The notes under the pieces: generated by a model
Seen by the model: only the letters and a program-made list of their open reading frames with translations
Database searches by the model: none
Told to the model about the DNA's origin: nothing
Position numbers and translations under genes: made by a program
Assembly (NCBI RefSeq): GCF_900115155.1
Contig: NZ_FOVM01000007.1
Coordinates: 1 to 64,000 of the forward strand
DNA from: Mycetocola miduiensis
GTDB taxonomy: Bacteria > Actinomycetota > Actinomycetes > Actinomycetales > Microbacteriaceae
Reading direction: 5' to 3'
Length of the DNA: 64,000 nt
In this document: positions 9,675 through 19,311 of the stretch, in pieces
How the letters are laid out: each line of letters begins with the position of its first letter
Numbering within the stretch: position 1 is the stretch's first letter

Positions 9675-10700
9675 TTATAGAACATCGGGCAGTAGAGAAC
9701 CCTGAGTGTAGGCCACCCCGAAGTGGGCAAACGCCTCTGGAGTCGCCATCCGCCCGCGCGGTGTTCGGGTGATCAGGCCGATTCGCACGAGGAACGGTTC
9801 AACCACGCTTTCGACGGTTTCGGCTTCTTCGCCGACGGAGACGGCGAGGGTGTTCAGCCCGACGGGCCCTCCCCCGAACCGGGTCAGCAGAATTTCCATC
9901 ACCGCACGGTCGAGCCGGTCCAGCCCGAGCTCATCGACGTCGTACAGGTTCAGTGCGGCTCGGACGGATGCCATGTCGGCGTCTGCTCGGTGGACGAGAA
10001 CGTAATCGCGCACCCGGCGCAGCAGCCGGTTGGCGATGCGTGGGGTTCCGCGGCAGCGGCCGGCGATCTCGGCGAGAGCGTTGTCGTCGATTGGGAAGTT
10101 GAGCATCCGCGCCGCCCGCTGCAGCACCTGCTCGAGTTCGGGTGCGTCATAGAACTCGAGGTGTGCGGTGAAGCCGAAGCGGTCACGGAGCGGGTTCGGC
10201 AGAAGGCCGGACCGCGTGGTCGCACCCACGAGGGTGAACGGCGCCAGGTCGAGCGGTACCGACGTTGCCCCCTGCCCTTTGCCCACCATGATGTCGATGC
10301 GGAAGTCCTCCATGGCGAGGTAGAGCATCTCTTCAGCGGAGCGCGCCATCCGGTGGATCTCATCGATGAAGAGGACTTCGCCCGGCACAAGGCTGGAGAG
10401 CACGGCAGCGAGGTCGCCGGCGTGCTGGATCGCGGGGCCGCTCGACATCCGGAGAGGCTTCTGGCTTTCATGCGCGACGATCATGGCCAGGGTTGTCTTG
10501 CCGAGACCAGGAGGGCCGGCGAGCAGGATGTGATCGGCGGTGCGGCCCTGGAGTGCTGCTGCCCGCAGCAGGAGTTCGAGCTGGCCGCGGACCTTGGTCT
10601 GCCCGACGAATTCGCCGAGGCTCTGCGGGCGCAGAGCGCCCTCGAAGACCAGTTCGGCGTCGGATTGCGGCTCAGGGTCGGTGAGGTCGAAGTCGCTCAT
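9675..10700 (-). CDS. ruvB: Holliday junction branch migration helicase RuvB
   Basis: AAA+ motor that drives branch migration together with RuvA. 341 aa. Walker A GPPGLGKT is at residues 62-69, Walker B FIDEIHRM has D113-E114, sensor-1 is GATTRSG, and the C-terminal winged helix ends in TPRGR. Its ATG overlaps the ruvA stop (ATGA), giving a tight ruvC-ruvA-ruvB cluster. No LexA-type GAAC-N4-GTTC palindrome is recognisable next to this cluster. Confidence 0.97.
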   Translation of the reverse strand: MSDFDLTDPEPQSDAELVFEGALRPQSLGEFVGQTKVRGQLELLLRAAALQGRTADHILLAGPPGLGKTTLAMIVAHESQKPLRMSSGPAIQHAGDLAAVLSSLVPGEVLFIDEIHRMARSAEEMLYLAMEDFRIDIMVGKGQGATSVPLDLAPFTLVGATTRSGLLPNPLRDRFGFTAHLEFYDAPELEQVLQRAARMLNFPIDDNALAEIAGRCRGTPRIANRLLRRVRDYVLVHRADADMASVRAALNLYDVDELGLDRLDRAVMEILLTRFGGGPVGLNTLAVSVGEEAETVESVVEPFLVRIGLITRTPRGRMATPEAFAHFGVAYTQGSLLPDVL

Positions 10701-11320
10701 GCGCGGACCGCGGATGCTGCGCCGTGCTGGGCGGGACCGAGCTGGGCCAGTGCGAGGCGCAGGAGCGTCTGCACGGGGAACGTCGCGGCATCCGGGTTCG
10801 AGGAGATCACGTTGGCGACGGCGTCGACGGCGACCTTCTCTGACCAGCCGAGCCCGACGAGGGCGACGACCACCTGGTCACCGGTTGGCGGAACCACGGT
10901 GGATGCTGCAGGTTCGGTGTGGGCGATGAGTTTGCCGGCGAGGGACACGACGATGAGTTTCGCCGTCTTGGGGCCGATGCCGGAGACCTTGCGGAAGACA
11001 GCGTCGTCCTCGGTCGCGACAGCGGTCGCGATCTGTCCTGGGCCGAGAACGGAGAGTACGCCGAGGGCCGACTTGGGTCCGACCCCGGTGACCCCGGTGA
11101 GCAGTTCGAAGACGGAGAGTTGCTCACGGGTTTCGAAGCCGAACAGGCTCATGGAGTCCTCACGCACGATGAACGAGGTGTGGACGAACGCCTGGTCGCC
11201 GACACGGAGGGCGAGGGCATGTTCGGGGGTGACCTGGACCGCATAGCCGATGCCGCCGACCTCGAGAACGACGTTGCCGCCGACGGCTGAGAGGACTGTT
11301 CCACGTACGCTTGAGATCAC
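10697..11320 (-). CDS. ruvA: Holliday junction DNA-binding protein RuvA
   Basis: Tetrameric junction-binding subunit, 207 aa: N-terminal OB fold (about 1-62), paired helix-hairpin-helix motifs with TGVGPKSAL and SGIGPKTAK (about 72-125), and a C-terminal domain III that binds RuvB. The GTG at 11320 is supported by TAGGCT at 11327-11332 with a 6-nt gap, indicating a promoter inside the ruv cluster and a leaderless message. The 171 bp upstream to ruvC holds no other feature. Confidence 0.95.
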   Translation of the reverse strand: MISSVRGTVLSAVGGNVVLEVGGIGYAVQVTPEHALALRVGDQAFVHTSFIVREDSMSLFGFETREQLSVFELLTGVTGVGPKSALGVLSVLGPGQIATAVATEDDAVFRKVSGIGPKTAKLIVVSLAGKLIAHTEPAASTVVPPTGDQVVVALVGLGWSEKVAVDAVANVISSNPDAATFPVQTLLRLALAQLGPAQHGAASAVRA

Positions 11321-11326
11321 GCTTCC

Positions 11327-11332
11327 AGCCTA
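11327..11332 (-). promoter_or_regulatory. -10 box of a leaderless ruvA promoter
   Basis: Minus-strand TAGGCT followed by six bases and then the ruvA GTG. The spacing puts the transcription start at the initiation codon. The -35 is not recognisable. Confidence 0.5.
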
Positions 11333-11491
11333 CGTTGGGCATCCGACAGAGGAGGGATCGCCACGCTGCCGCGGGTTGACTCCGGATGCTGGCGGCGGCG
11401 GGAGTGGCGTCGGTTCGTCCGTCCCAAACGCCGGTTCTCCGGCGGGGTTGTCGACTTCTGCGCCCGATGAGCACGCAGCGCCGTGCCCCAG

Positions 11492-12058
11492 CTAGCGGCC
11501 GCCCCTGGCCGCCTTCTCGGCCTTCGCCCACGCCTCCTGGGCGGGCGTGAGCGTTGTCGCCGCTCCCCCGGATGCAGGGATGCCTCCCCGCCAGGCGTGA
11601 CAGATGGCGAGTGCCAGCGCGTCGGCGGCATCCGCCGGCTGCGGCGGTTCGGCGAGCCCGAGCACGCGGGCCACCATGGTCGCGACCTGCTTCTTGTCAG
11701 CAGACCCGTATCCGGTGATCGCCGCCTTCACCTCGGACGGCGTGTGGAGTCCCACCCGCAGGTCCCGCTTCGCGGCGGCATGCAGTGCAAGGCCGGACAC
11801 CTGGGCGGTTCCCATCACCGTGCGGAGATTGTGCTGCGCGAACACCCGCTCCACTGCGACCGCCTGGGGCAGGAACTCGTCGAGCGCGTCATCGAGACCC
11901 CGCCCGATGACGAGTAGCCGCTGGTCGATGGGCGCATCGATGGCGCTCCGAACGACCGTGTACGACACCAGCCGTGCCTTCCGGTTGGGTTCGACGTCGA
12001 CGATTCCGATCCCACAGCGTGTGAGGCCGGGGTCGACGCCGAGCACCCGGAGGGTCAC
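11492..12058 (-). CDS. ruvC: Crossover junction endodeoxyribonuclease RuvC
   Basis: Holliday junction resolvase, 188 aa. The four acidic catalytic residues of the RNase H-like fold are visible: D9 (GVDPGLTRCG), E70 (AVAVERVF), and D143/D146 (DAADALALAICH). The GTG start lies 3 nt after the yebC stop, so translation is likely coupled to yebC. Confidence 0.96.
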   Translation of the reverse strand: MTLRVLGVDPGLTRCGIGIVDVEPNRKARLVSYTVVRSAIDAPIDQRLLVIGRGLDDALDEFLPQAVAVERVFAQHNLRTVMGTAQVSGLALHAAAKRDLRVGLHTPSEVKAAITGYGSADKKQVATMVARVLGLAEPPQPADAADALALAICHAWRGGIPASGGAATTLTPAQEAWAKAEKAARGGR

Positions 12059-12061
12059 CGC

Positions 12062-12823
12062 CTAATCGTCCTCGGTCTGAAGCTCGGCCTGGGCCTCAGG
12101 CGACAGGTCGTAGTTGCTGTAGATGTTCTGCACGTCGTCGGAGTCCTCGAGCGCGTCGATGAGCTTGAAGATCTTGCGCGCGGTCTCGGCATCGACTTCG
12201 ACCTTGAGGTTCGGCACGAACGCGGCGTCGGCCGAGTCGTAGTCGATGCCGGCTTCCTGCAGCGCCGTACGGGTGGCGACCAGGTCGGACGGCTCGGTGA
12301 GGATCTCGAAGGTTTCACCCTCGTTGACCACTTCTTCTGCACCAGCGTCGAGGACGGCGGTGAGGACGTCGTCTTCGGTCGTGCCTGACGCGGGGACGAC
12401 GATGATGCCCTTGCGTGCGAAGTTGTATGCGACGCTTCCCGGGTCACCCATGGTGCCGCCATTGCGGCTCATGATCGTGCGCACGTCAGCGGCTGCACGG
12501 TTCTTGTTGTCGGTCAGACACTCGATGAGCAGGGCGACACCGTGCTGGGCGTAGCCCTCGTACATGATCGTCGTGTAGCTGACCGACTCACCCGACAGAC
12601 CGGCGCCACGCTTGACCGCGCGGTCGATGTTGTCGTTGGGGACGGAGGTCTTCTTCGCCTTCTGGATTGCGTCGACGAGCGTCGGGTTGCCTGACAGGTC
12701 GGCGCCGCCCATCTTCGCGGCGACCTCGATGTTCTTGATGAGCTTCGCGAACGCTTTGGCACGGCGTGAGTCAGTGATCGCCTTCTTGTGCTTCGTCGTC
12801 GCCCACTTGGAGTGTCCGGACAA
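12062..12823 (-). CDS. YebC/PmpR-family protein
   Basis: 253 aa, full-length match to the YebC/PmpR/TACO1 family; it begins [13 protein letters not shown] and contains GxGLSGES and NRGGTMG-like blocks. Family members have been described as transcription regulators and, more recently, as factors that relieve ribosome stalling. The start is TTG at 12823 with GGGAG just upstream. It sits between pdxT and ruvC, its usual actinobacterial position. A -10-like TAGACT lies upstream, near 12855-12860. Confidence 0.93.
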   Translation of the reverse strand: MSGHSKWATTKHKKAITDSRRAKAFAKLIKNIEVAAKMGGADLSGNPTLVDAIQKAKKTSVPNDNIDRAVKRGAGLSGESVSYTTIMYEGYAQHGVALLIECLTDNKNRAAADVRTIMSRNGGTMGDPGSVAYNFARKGIIVVPASGTTEDDVLTAVLDAGAEEVVNEGETFEILTEPSDLVATRTALQEAGIDYDSADAAFVPNLKVEVDAETARKIFKLIDALEDSDDVQNIYSNYDLSPEAQAELQTEDD

Positions 12824-12886
12824 TGTGCTCCCTTACTGGATGGCTAACCGCCCTAGTCTAAATCACCCGGCAGGGCTTGCACGGGT

Positions 12887-13492
12887 TCAGGCTGCGTGTG
12901 CGCGAACCTTGTCGAGGAAATAGGCGTGGAACCGGATGTCTCCGGTCACTTCAGGATGGAATGCGGTGCCCAGCAGGTTACCTTGCTCCACTGCGACGAC
13001 GCGACCGTCGGCGAGTGAGGCGAGCGCTGTGGCCCGCGGTCCGAGTGTGTCGACCACGGGGGCCCGAATGAAAACGGCGTGGACCGGTTCGCCCCCGAGA
13101 ACGGGAACGTCAAGGTCGGTTTCGAAGGAGTCGAGTTGCGAGCCGAAGGCGTTCCGGCGCACGACGACGTCGAGCCCACCGAGCGTTTGCTGCCCCGCGA
13201 TGCCGTCGGTGATGCGGTCGGCAAGGAAGATCAGCCCGGCACAGGTCCCGTAGACGGGCAGACCCGATGCGATCGCCTGCTTCAGGGGCTCGGCGAGGCC
13301 GAACGTTCTGGACAGTTTGTCCTGCACGCTCGACTCACCGCCGGGCAGGATCAGCCCGTCGACGGCGGCCAGTTCCTCTGGCCGCCGGACGTTGACGACA
13401 TCCGCACCGAGTCCACGCAGAACGATCGCGTGTTCCCGGAAATCTCCCTGGAGGGCGAGGACCCCGATTCGAGGCGTTCCGCTACCAGCCAC
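12887..13492 (-). CDS. pdxT: Pyridoxal 5'-phosphate synthase glutaminase subunit PdxT
   Basis: Class I glutamine amidotransferase that supplies ammonia to PdxS for PLP synthesis. 201 aa from the GTG at 13492. Landmarks: [10 protein letters not shown], the PGGESS loop, the nucleophile C84 in YGTCAGL, and the C-terminal FHPE histidine/glutamate pair. An open frame continues 20 codons upstream, but the family length and position over the pdxS stop favour GTG 13492, which overlaps pdxS by 11 nt. Confidence 0.95.
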   Translation of the reverse strand: MAGSGTPRIGVLALQGDFREHAIVLRGLGADVVNVRRPEELAAVDGLILPGGESSVQDKLSRTFGLAEPLKQAIASGLPVYGTCAGLIFLADRITDGIAGQQTLGGLDVVVRRNAFGSQLDSFETDLDVPVLGGEPVHAVFIRAPVVDTLGPRATALASLADGRVVAVEQGNLLGTAFHPEVTGDIRFHAYFLDKVRAHAA

Positions 13493-14384
13493 GTTCGGCG
13501 AGGCGGTGCGGCGCGGCGAGATCGGAGACGTTGATGCCGACCATGGCTTCACCGAGTCCGCGTGACACTTCGGCGATCACGGAGGGGTCGTCGAAGAAGG
13601 TGGTTGCCTTGACGACGGCTGCCGCGCGCTTCTCCGGGTTGCCGGACTTGAAGATGCCCGAGCCGACGAAGACGCCATCGGCGCCAAGCTGCATCATCAT
13701 CGCGGCATCCGCCGGGGTTGCGACGCCGCCGGCGGTGAAGAGGACGACGGGGAGTTTGCCGGTCTCCGCGATCTCGGCGACGAGCTCGTATGGTGCCTGC
13801 AGCTCCTTGGCCGCGACGTACAGCTCGTCCTTCGACATCGAGCTCAGCTGGGCGATCTCGCTCTTGATCTTGCGGATATGTTTGGTCGCCTCAGAGACGT
13901 CGCCGGTTCCGGCCTCGCCCTTCGAGCGGATCATCGCCGCGCCTTCGTTGATGCGGCGCAAAGCTTCACCCAGGTTGGTCGCACCACAGACGAACGGCAC
14001 GTTGAAGTCCCACTTGTCGATGTGGTTGACGTAGTCGGCGGGGCTGAGCACCTCTGACTCGTCGATGTAGTCGACGTTGAGCGCCTGCAGAACCTGAGCT
14101 TCGACGAAGTGGCCGATGCGGGCCTTCGCCATGACCGGGATGGAAACCTCGGCGATGATCGACTCGATCAGGTCGGGGTCGCTCATCCGGGCGACACCAC
14201 CCTGCGAACGGATGTCCGCGGGCACGCGCTCGAGGGCCATAACGGCGACTGCGCCGGCGTCTTCGGCGATACGCGCCTGCTCGGCTGTGACGACGTCCAT
14301 GATGACGCCGCCCTTCAGCATTTCTGCAAGACCGCGCTTGACGCGGTTGGAACCCTGTTCGCCGGTGTTGTTGCTGTTAGTCAT
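13482..14384 (-). CDS. pdxS: Pyridoxal 5'-phosphate synthase lyase subunit PdxS
   Basis: Condenses ribose 5-phosphate, glyceraldehyde 3-phosphate and ammonia into PLP. 300 aa TIM barrel with GGVIMDVV, the [10 protein letters not shown] stretch, the lysine of MAKARIGHF, and the phosphate-binding [10 protein letters not shown] and GSGIF loops. The ATG at 14384 lies 9 nt from a minus-strand TAGGAT (14394-14399), so the 5' leader would be only 2-3 nt. pdxT follows with overlap. The HIT gene is only 60 bp upstream. Confidence 0.97.
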   Translation of the reverse strand: MTNSNNTGEQGSNRVKRGLAEMLKGGVIMDVVTAEQARIAEDAGAVAVMALERVPADIRSQGGVARMSDPDLIESIIAEVSIPVMAKARIGHFVEAQVLQALNVDYIDESEVLSPADYVNHIDKWDFNVPFVCGATNLGEALRRINEGAAMIRSKGEAGTGDVSEATKHIRKIKSEIAQLSSMSKDELYVAAKELQAPYELVAEIAETGKLPVVLFTAGGVATPADAAMMMQLGADGVFVGSGIFKSGNPEKRAAAVVKATTFFDDPSVIAEVSRGLGEAMVGINVSDLAAPHRLAERGW

Positions 14385-14393
14385 AGTGATTTC

Positions 14394-14399
14394 ATCCTA
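14394..14399 (-). promoter_or_regulatory. Probable -10 box of pdxS
   Basis: Minus-strand TAGGAT, 9 nt before the pdxS ATG. It implies a nearly leaderless pdxST mRNA. No clear -35 is seen. Confidence 0.4.
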
Positions 14400-14444
14400 G
14401 ATCGTTGGGAGAGGAGCGTGCGGCCACGTTTCGCCGGCACGGGT

Positions 14445-15038
14445 TCAATCGGTGGGCCAGGCCTCCGCGATGGCGGCGCGGACGTCACCGAGGAGTTGAG
14501 GCAGCGCTTTCGTCTTCGCGATGATCGGCAGGAAGTTCGAGTCCTGCGCCCAACGCGGAACGATGTGCTGGTGAAGGTGCCCGGCGATGCCGGCGCCGGC
14601 GACGATGCCCTGGTTCATGCCGATGTTGAAGCCGTCATTCCTCGACACGGTTCGCACCACAGTCATGGCCGTCTGGGTCAGTGCGCCGATCTCGGCCACT
14701 TCCTCAGGCGTTGCTTTGTCGTAGGTCGGGATGTGGCGGTACGGGCAGACGAGCAGGTGGCCGCTGTTGTACGGGAACAGGTTGAGCAGCACGTATGCGT
14801 GTTTGCCGCGCGCGACGATGAGGGCATCCTCGTCGTCCATCTGTGGGGCATGGCAGAACGGGCACTCGTCCTTGTCCGGCTGTTGACCGTGCTGGATGTA
14901 TACCAGACGGTGTGGCGTCCACAACCGCTGGAACTCGTCGGGAACCCCGGCCAGGTGCGCTGCAGACTCGACGGAGTCGGCAATCGGCGCAGCCTGTTCG
15001 TTCGGTTCTTCGTGGTCGCCGAGTCCTAGTCGAGCCAT
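14445..15038 (-). CDS. HIT-family hydrolase (Ap4A phosphorylase-like)
   Basis: Histidine-triad nucleotide-binding protein, 197 aa. It has a short acidic N-terminus, a zinc-knuckle start (CPFCHAPQ), then [19 protein letters not shown], and the catalytic triad HLHQH near residue 165. This form is usual next to thrS in actinobacteria, where the substrate is thought to be a dinucleoside polyphosphate. The ATG overlaps the thrS stop by 13 nt, so the two are co-translated. Confidence 0.92.
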   Translation of the reverse strand: MARLGLGDHEEPNEQAAPIADSVESAAHLAGVPDEFQRLWTPHRLVYIQHGQQPDKDECPFCHAPQMDDEDALIVARGKHAYVLLNLFPYNSGHLLVCPYRHIPTYDKATPEEVAEIGALTQTAMTVVRTVSRNDGFNIGMNQGIVAGAGIAGHLHQHIVPRWAQDSNFLPIIAKTKALPQLLGDVRAAIAEAWPTD

Positions 15039-16993
15039 GCGGTAGACACCTGCGCATGGCTTGTGATGGACGACACGATCCGTTCGATCGCCTCGTCGAC
15101 GGGGATGCCATTGAGCTGGGATCCGTCGCGGAACCGGAAGCTGACCGCGCCGTTGGCCCGGTCGTCCTCACCGGCGATGAGCTGGAACGGGATCTTCGCT
15201 TTGGTGTGGGTGCGGATCTTCTTCGGCATCCGGTCGTCGCTGTGGTCGACCTGCACACGGACGCCGCGCTTCTTGAGCTTCGCGGCGATCTCGTCGAGGT
15301 ATGGCGCGTACTCCTCTGCGACGGGGATGCCGATCGCCTGGATCGGAGACAACCAGACCGGGAACGCGCCGGCGTAGTGCTCGAGCAGGATCGCGAAGAA
15401 GCGCTCGACCGATCCCAGAAGCGCACGGTGGATCATCGCCGGGCGCTGGCGGGTGCCGTCGGCGGCCGTGTACTCGAGTTCGAAGAGTTCCGGCTGGTTG
15501 AAGTCGAGCTGCACCGTCGACAGCTGCCAGGTGCGTCCGATGGCGTCACGCGCCTGGACGGAGATCTTCGGGCCGTAGAACGCCGCTCCACCCGGATCGT
15601 CGACGAGCTCGAGACCGGAGTCAAGGGCGACGTCGCGGAGAGTCTGGGTGGCGCTCTCCCAGACGTCGTCGTCTCCCACGAATTTGACCGGGTCCTTCGT
15701 CGAGAGCTCGAGGTAGAAGTCGTCGAGACCGTAGCCGCGGAGGGTTTCGAGCACGAACTGCAGCTGGCGGCCGACCTCGTCCTTGATCTGGTCCCGGGTG
15801 ACGTAAATGTGGGCGTCATCCTGCGTGAGGCCACGGACCCGGGTGAGGCCCGAGAGCGTTCCGCTCTTCTCGTAGCGGTAGACGGTGCCGAACTCGGCTA
15901 GCCGGAGCGGAAGCTCCCGGTAGCTGCGCCCACGCGCCCGGAAGATCAGGTTGTGCATCGGGCAGTTCATGGGCTTCAGGTAGTAGTCCTGGCCCTGTTT
16001 GGTGACGTTGCCGTCGGCATCCGTCTCCACGTCGATGTGCATGGGTGGGAACATGCCGTCGCGGTACCAGTTCAGGTGCTGGCTGATCTCGTACAGGTGC
16101 CCCTTGGTGATGTGGGGTGTGTTGACGAGTTCGTAGTCGTTCTCGATCAGTTGTTCGCGGAGGTAGTTCTCGATCTCGGAGCGGATGATGCCGCCCTTGG
16201 GGTGGAACACGGCGAGGCCGGACCCGATCTCGTCGGGGAAACTGAACAGGTCGAGTTCTGAGCCGAGCTTGCGGTGGTCGCGTTTCGCGGCCTCCTCAAG
16301 GCGGGACTGGTACGCCCGGAGTTCGTCCTTGGTGGGCCAGGCCGTTCCGTAGATGCGCTGCAGCTGCGGGTTCTTCTCCGAACCACGCCAGTAGGCGGCA
16401 GCAACGCGAGTGAGCGCGTAACCGTTGCCGATCATGCGGGTGTTCGGCAGGTGCGGGCCCCGGCAGAGGTCCTTCCACTCGGTATCACCCGTCTTCGGGT
16501 TGACGTTGTCGTAGATGGTGAGCTCCGCTCCCCCGACCTCGACGTTTTCGTTGTCCGCGCCCTCGGCCGACCCGCCCTTGAGGCCGATCAGCTCGAGCTT
16601 GAACGGCTCGCCGGCGAGTTCTTCACGGGCCTCGTCGTCTGTCACGACCCGGCGGACGAAGCGCTGCCCCTGGCGGATGATCCGGTCCATCTCCTTGGAC
16701 AACGCCTTGAGGTCCTCAGGGGTGAACGATTCGGCGACCTGGAAGTCGTAGTAGAAGCCGTCGGTGATGGGCGGCCCGATGCCGAGCCGGGCATCCGGGT
16801 TGACCTTCTGCACGGCTTGGGCGAGAACGTGCGCCGCCGAGTGGCGCAGAATGCTGAGACCGTCGGCAGAGTCGATCGTCACCGCCTCCACATCGTCGGT
16901 GTCGGTGAGCGTCGTCGCCAGATCCTTCAACTCGCCGTTGACGCGCATCGCGACAACGGAACGGTCGGTAAATCTCTCGAATCCGTCAGACAC
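15026..16993 (-). CDS. thrS: Threonine--tRNA ligase
   Basis: Class II synthetase charging tRNA-Thr. 655 aa from the GTG at 16993. TGS domain (about 1-65), editing domain with [11 protein letters not shown], aminoacylation core with MNCPMHN and the [17 protein letters not shown] motif 2, and anticodon-binding domain from about 550. The GTG is preceded by AGAGGAG at proper spacing, so longer in-frame extensions are rejected. I see no T-box-like leader in the upstream intergenic sequence. Confidence 0.97.
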   Translation of the reverse strand: MSDGFERFTDRSVVAMRVNGELKDLATTLTDTDDVEAVTIDSADGLSILRHSAAHVLAQAVQKVNPDARLGIGPPITDGFYYDFQVAESFTPEDLKALSKEMDRIIRQGQRFVRRVVTDDEAREELAGEPFKLELIGLKGGSAEGADNENVEVGGAELTIYDNVNPKTGDTEWKDLCRGPHLPNTRMIGNGYALTRVAAAYWRGSEKNPQLQRIYGTAWPTKDELRAYQSRLEEAAKRDHRKLGSELDLFSFPDEIGSGLAVFHPKGGIIRSEIENYLREQLIENDYELVNTPHITKGHLYEISQHLNWYRDGMFPPMHIDVETDADGNVTKQGQDYYLKPMNCPMHNLIFRARGRSYRELPLRLAEFGTVYRYEKSGTLSGLTRVRGLTQDDAHIYVTRDQIKDEVGRQLQFVLETLRGYGLDDFYLELSTKDPVKFVGDDDVWESATQTLRDVALDSGLELVDDPGGAAFYGPKISVQARDAIGRTWQLSTVQLDFNQPELFELEYTAADGTRQRPAMIHRALLGSVERFFAILLEHYAGAFPVWLSPIQAIGIPVAEEYAPYLDEIAAKLKKRGVRVQVDHSDDRMPKKIRTHTKAKIPFQLIAGEDDRANGAVSFRFRDGSQLNGIPVDEAIERIVSSITSHAQVSTAWLD

Positions 16994-17083
16994 CTGGTTT
17001 GCTCCTCTTGTAGTAAGACTCTCCAACTTTAGCGTCGTCGGGCATGACGCTCGTGCCGGTGCCACGCTGAGGTGCTCGCGCCC

Positions 17084-17089
17084 TAGAGT
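17084..17089 (+). promoter_or_regulatory. Probable -10 box for the 17178 hydrolase transcript
   Basis: TAGAGT in an intergenic region just after divergent thrS. The transcript would start near 17096, shortly before the AAGAGGA ribosome-binding site. Confidence 0.4.
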
Positions 17090-17121
17090 GAATGCACCCG
17101 ACGATCAAGAGGAACCGCACC

Positions 17122-17181
17122 GTGCCCCAACCTTCAGCGCAGCGCACACCGATGGAATCCGCCGACGGGCGGCGTCCGTGA
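17122..17181 (+). CDS. Possible 19-codon leader peptide upstream of the hydrolase
   Basis: A GTG at 17122, 8 nt after AAGAGGA, opens a 19-codon frame (MPQPSAQRTP...GRRP) whose TGA overlaps the GTG start of the hydrolase (GTGA at 17178-17181). It may be a translationally coupled leader, or the remnant of an N-terminus moved out of frame by an indel. Nothing in its composition suggests attenuation. Low certainty. Confidence 0.3.
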   Translation: MPQPSAQRTPMESADGRRP

Positions 17182-17978
17182 GCGCTCGCGACAGGACCGA
17201 GTTTGTCTTCGGCGACCTCACCATGCTTGTCCGGCGGTGGGATTCCGGGCCCGGGGCCGGCGATTCAACGTTCGTCCTCGTCCACGGCATCGGGGTGTCA
17301 TCACGCTACTTCGAGCGGCTGGCCGAAGAACTCAAGCGCTTCGGCACCGTGTTCGCCGTCGACCTGCCCGGTTTCGGGGCTGCCCCGCGACCTCCACGGC
17401 AGTTGACGATCGAAGCCGGGGCCGCCCTGCTCGCCGAATTCGTCCGCTCCGAACAGCTGGGGGGCGCTGTGCTCGTCGGGCACTCGATGGGCAGCCAGTT
17501 CGTGGTCGAGACCGCGGCCGTGCACCCGACAGGGATCGGGGCGCTGGTCCTCGCAGGACCGGTCGTGGACGAGCGCGCGCCGAAGCCGTGGCAGCAGGGA
17601 ATGCGCCTCGGCCGTGACATGCTGCGTGAGACGCCGAGCGCGAACTGGATCGTCGCGACCGACTACGTGCGCAGCGGCATCCGTTGGTATCTGAGGGAGC
17701 TTCCCGTCATGCTCGGGTACCGCACCGAAGAAAGACTGCCGCTCGTCTCGGTTCCCGTGCTCGTCCTGCGCGGCGAACGCGACCCGATCGCCCCACACGG
17801 CTGGTCGGCCAGGCTCACCGAAACGGCGCGGGACGGCAGGCTCGTTGAGGTGCCGGGGGCCGCGCACGTCGTGCAGCATACGCGGGCAGGGGACGTGGCG
17901 GGAATTCTCGCCGACTTCGGCGCCCGCATCCCCGCTATCGAGCCGACGTCTCAGCCACGAGAGCCTCGGCGCTCTTAG
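17178..17978 (+). CDS. Alpha/beta-fold hydrolase
   Basis: 266 aa with the alpha/beta hydrolase order: oxyanion HG in LVHGIGVSS (about 35-42), nucleophile S103 in VGHSMGSQ, an acid in RGERDPIAP and a histidine in GAAHVVQ. The substrate is unknown. The GTG start at 17178 is inferred from the beginning of homologous-looking sequence; it has no own ribosome-binding site but overlaps the stop of a 19-codon upstream frame. The 3' end overlaps the convergent permease gene by 44 bp. Confidence 0.85.
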   Translation: MSARDRTEFVFGDLTMLVRRWDSGPGAGDSTFVLVHGIGVSSRYFERLAEELKRFGTVFAVDLPGFGAAPRPPRQLTIEAGAALLAEFVRSEQLGGAVLVGHSMGSQFVVETAAVHPTGIGALVLAGPVVDERAPKPWQQGMRLGRDMLRETPSANWIVATDYVRSGIRWYLRELPVMLGYRTEERLPLVSVPVLVLRGERDPIAPHGWSARLTETARDGRLVEVPGAAHVVQHTRAGDVAGILADFGARIPAIEPTSQPREPRRS

Positions 17979-19122
17979 CCGGGATGGCTGCGCGTTTCGC
18001 CCGGCGAGGCTGGAGGGTTCTGGTCGGAAGCTCCGGTCCGTTCCACACCTTGAGAATCGCCCATGCGACGGCAGTGATCGGAACGGCCAGAATGGCGCCG
18101 ATGACTCCACCGACGATCGTGCCGGCGGTGAGGGCGACCAGGATGACGAGCGGGTGGAGCTTGAGCGACTGGCCCATGACGATCGGCTGGAGGAAGTTGC
18201 CCTCGAGCTGGTTCACGCCGACCGCGATGGCGAGAACGATGAGGGCCGTGACCGGACCGTTCTCTGTGCCGACCAGGGCGACGAGCGCCGCAAGGAGGCT
18301 CGCTAGGGTGGCGCCGACGATCGGGATGAAGCTGCTGACGAACACGATGACCGTGAGCGGCAGCGCGAGTGGAACCTGAAGGATGACCAGCCCGAGGCCG
18401 ATGAAAAAGGCGTCGACGAAGGCGATGATCGCTGTGCCGCGAACGTAACCGCCGAGCACCCGAACCGAGGTTCGACCGATTCGCTTGCCGCGTTCGAGCC
18501 GTTCCCCGGACAACGGTTTGAGGAAGAACCTCCACATTTCGTCGCCGTCCTTCAGGAAGTAGAACAGGACGACGATGGCGAGGACCAGACCCGTGACGAT
18601 GTTCGCCGCCACGGAGACTCCGGCGAGTGCTCCTGAGCCGAATTGGCTGCTGGTGACAAAGTCGATGACCGTGTCAGTGGCATCCTCGATCTGTTGCGCA
18701 TCGATCGGAAGCGGTCCATCCTTCAGCCAGGCGATCAGGTGGTCGATGCCTTCGACGGCCCGGCGGGCCAACTCATCCCACTGGTTTCGGACGGCGAAGA
18801 CGATCAGTGTGATGACACCGCCGAAGAAGATTATTCCGGCGAGCAGTGTGACCCAGGCCGCGAGGAGGCCGGACATGAACCGTCGCAGCCAGACGATCGC
18901 CGGCGCGGCGGCGGCTGCGACGATCAAAGCGATGAGCACGGGGATGACCACGAGCTTCAACTGGATCATGCCGATGACGGCCACGGACGCAAGCGTGATG
19001 ATCACGAGAATCTGGACGCTGCGGGTGCCGATGTGGCCCAACCGGTCGGTCCACAGTTCGCGGACGGACTTGTCGTGGCCCTCAGGGCGTTGAATCTCCG
19101 GTCGTTGGATCTCTGGGCTCAT
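17935..19122 (-). CDS. AI-2E family transporter (permease)
   Basis: 395 aa polytopic membrane protein of the AI-2E/TqsA/PerM family: two helices at about 40-80, one at about 90-115, a central soluble stretch (about 120-200) and about five more helices to about 350. Members export quorum signals or small molecules or act as Na+/H+ antiporters, and the substrate here cannot be assigned. The ATG at 19122 lies 6 nt from TACTCT (19129-19134), indicating a leaderless mRNA. The N-terminus has a short duplicated PEIQRPEIQRP motif. Confidence 0.85.
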   Translation of the reverse strand: MSPEIQRPEIQRPEGHDKSVRELWTDRLGHIGTRSVQILVIITLASVAVIGMIQLKLVVIPVLIALIVAAAAAPAIVWLRRFMSGLLAAWVTLLAGIIFFGGVITLIVFAVRNQWDELARRAVEGIDHLIAWLKDGPLPIDAQQIEDATDTVIDFVTSSQFGSGALAGVSVAANIVTGLVLAIVVLFYFLKDGDEMWRFFLKPLSGERLERGKRIGRTSVRVLGGYVRGTAIIAFVDAFFIGLGLVILQVPLALPLTVIVFVSSFIPIVGATLASLLAALVALVGTENGPVTALIVLAIAVGVNQLEGNFLQPIVMGQSLKLHPLVILVALTAGTIVGGVIGAILAVPITAVAWAILKVWNGPELPTRTLQPRRAKRAAIPAKSAEALVAETSAR

Positions 19123-19128
19123 TTTCAC

Positions 19129-19134
19129 AGAGTA
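19129..19134 (-). promoter_or_regulatory. -10 box of a leaderless permease promoter
   Basis: Minus-strand TACTCT, six bases, then ATG at 19122. It matches the spacing seen at rarA, ruvA, dut and other genes in the window. Confidence 0.5.
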
Positions 19135-19311
19135 GTTTGTGCATCCGTTCTGCCCGGTGGGGTTGCGCGGCGTGTGGGCGGCCGTGAGTATGCGGTCTCT
19201 TCTGATTGCCCACACGCAAAGCCCGCATTCTTGGCCGCTGGTCACGGTACTTTGCAGGTCGGGCACCGTCAAGGTATCGACGGCAAGGCTGGGGAGGCGT
19301 AGTAAGGGGGA

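Noticed and set aside
9723-11246. Plus-strand frame of about 500 codons opposite ruvB and ruvA
   Set aside because: Antisense to two conserved genes, no ribosome-binding site, no family similarity.
9605-12880. SOS (LexA) boxes in front of ruvCAB, and similarly before dinB at 52609-52669
   Set aside because: No GAAC-N4-GTTC-like palindrome could be found in the intergenic sequences.
16994-17100. T-box or other tRNA-sensing leader in front of thrS
   Set aside because: The gap is too short and shows no stem with a T-box-like TGG motif or terminator.
16764-17177. 138-codon N-terminal extension of the alpha/beta hydrolase
   Set aside because: It would run antisense into thrS; homologous-looking sequence starts at 17178 and a -10 box lies at 17084.
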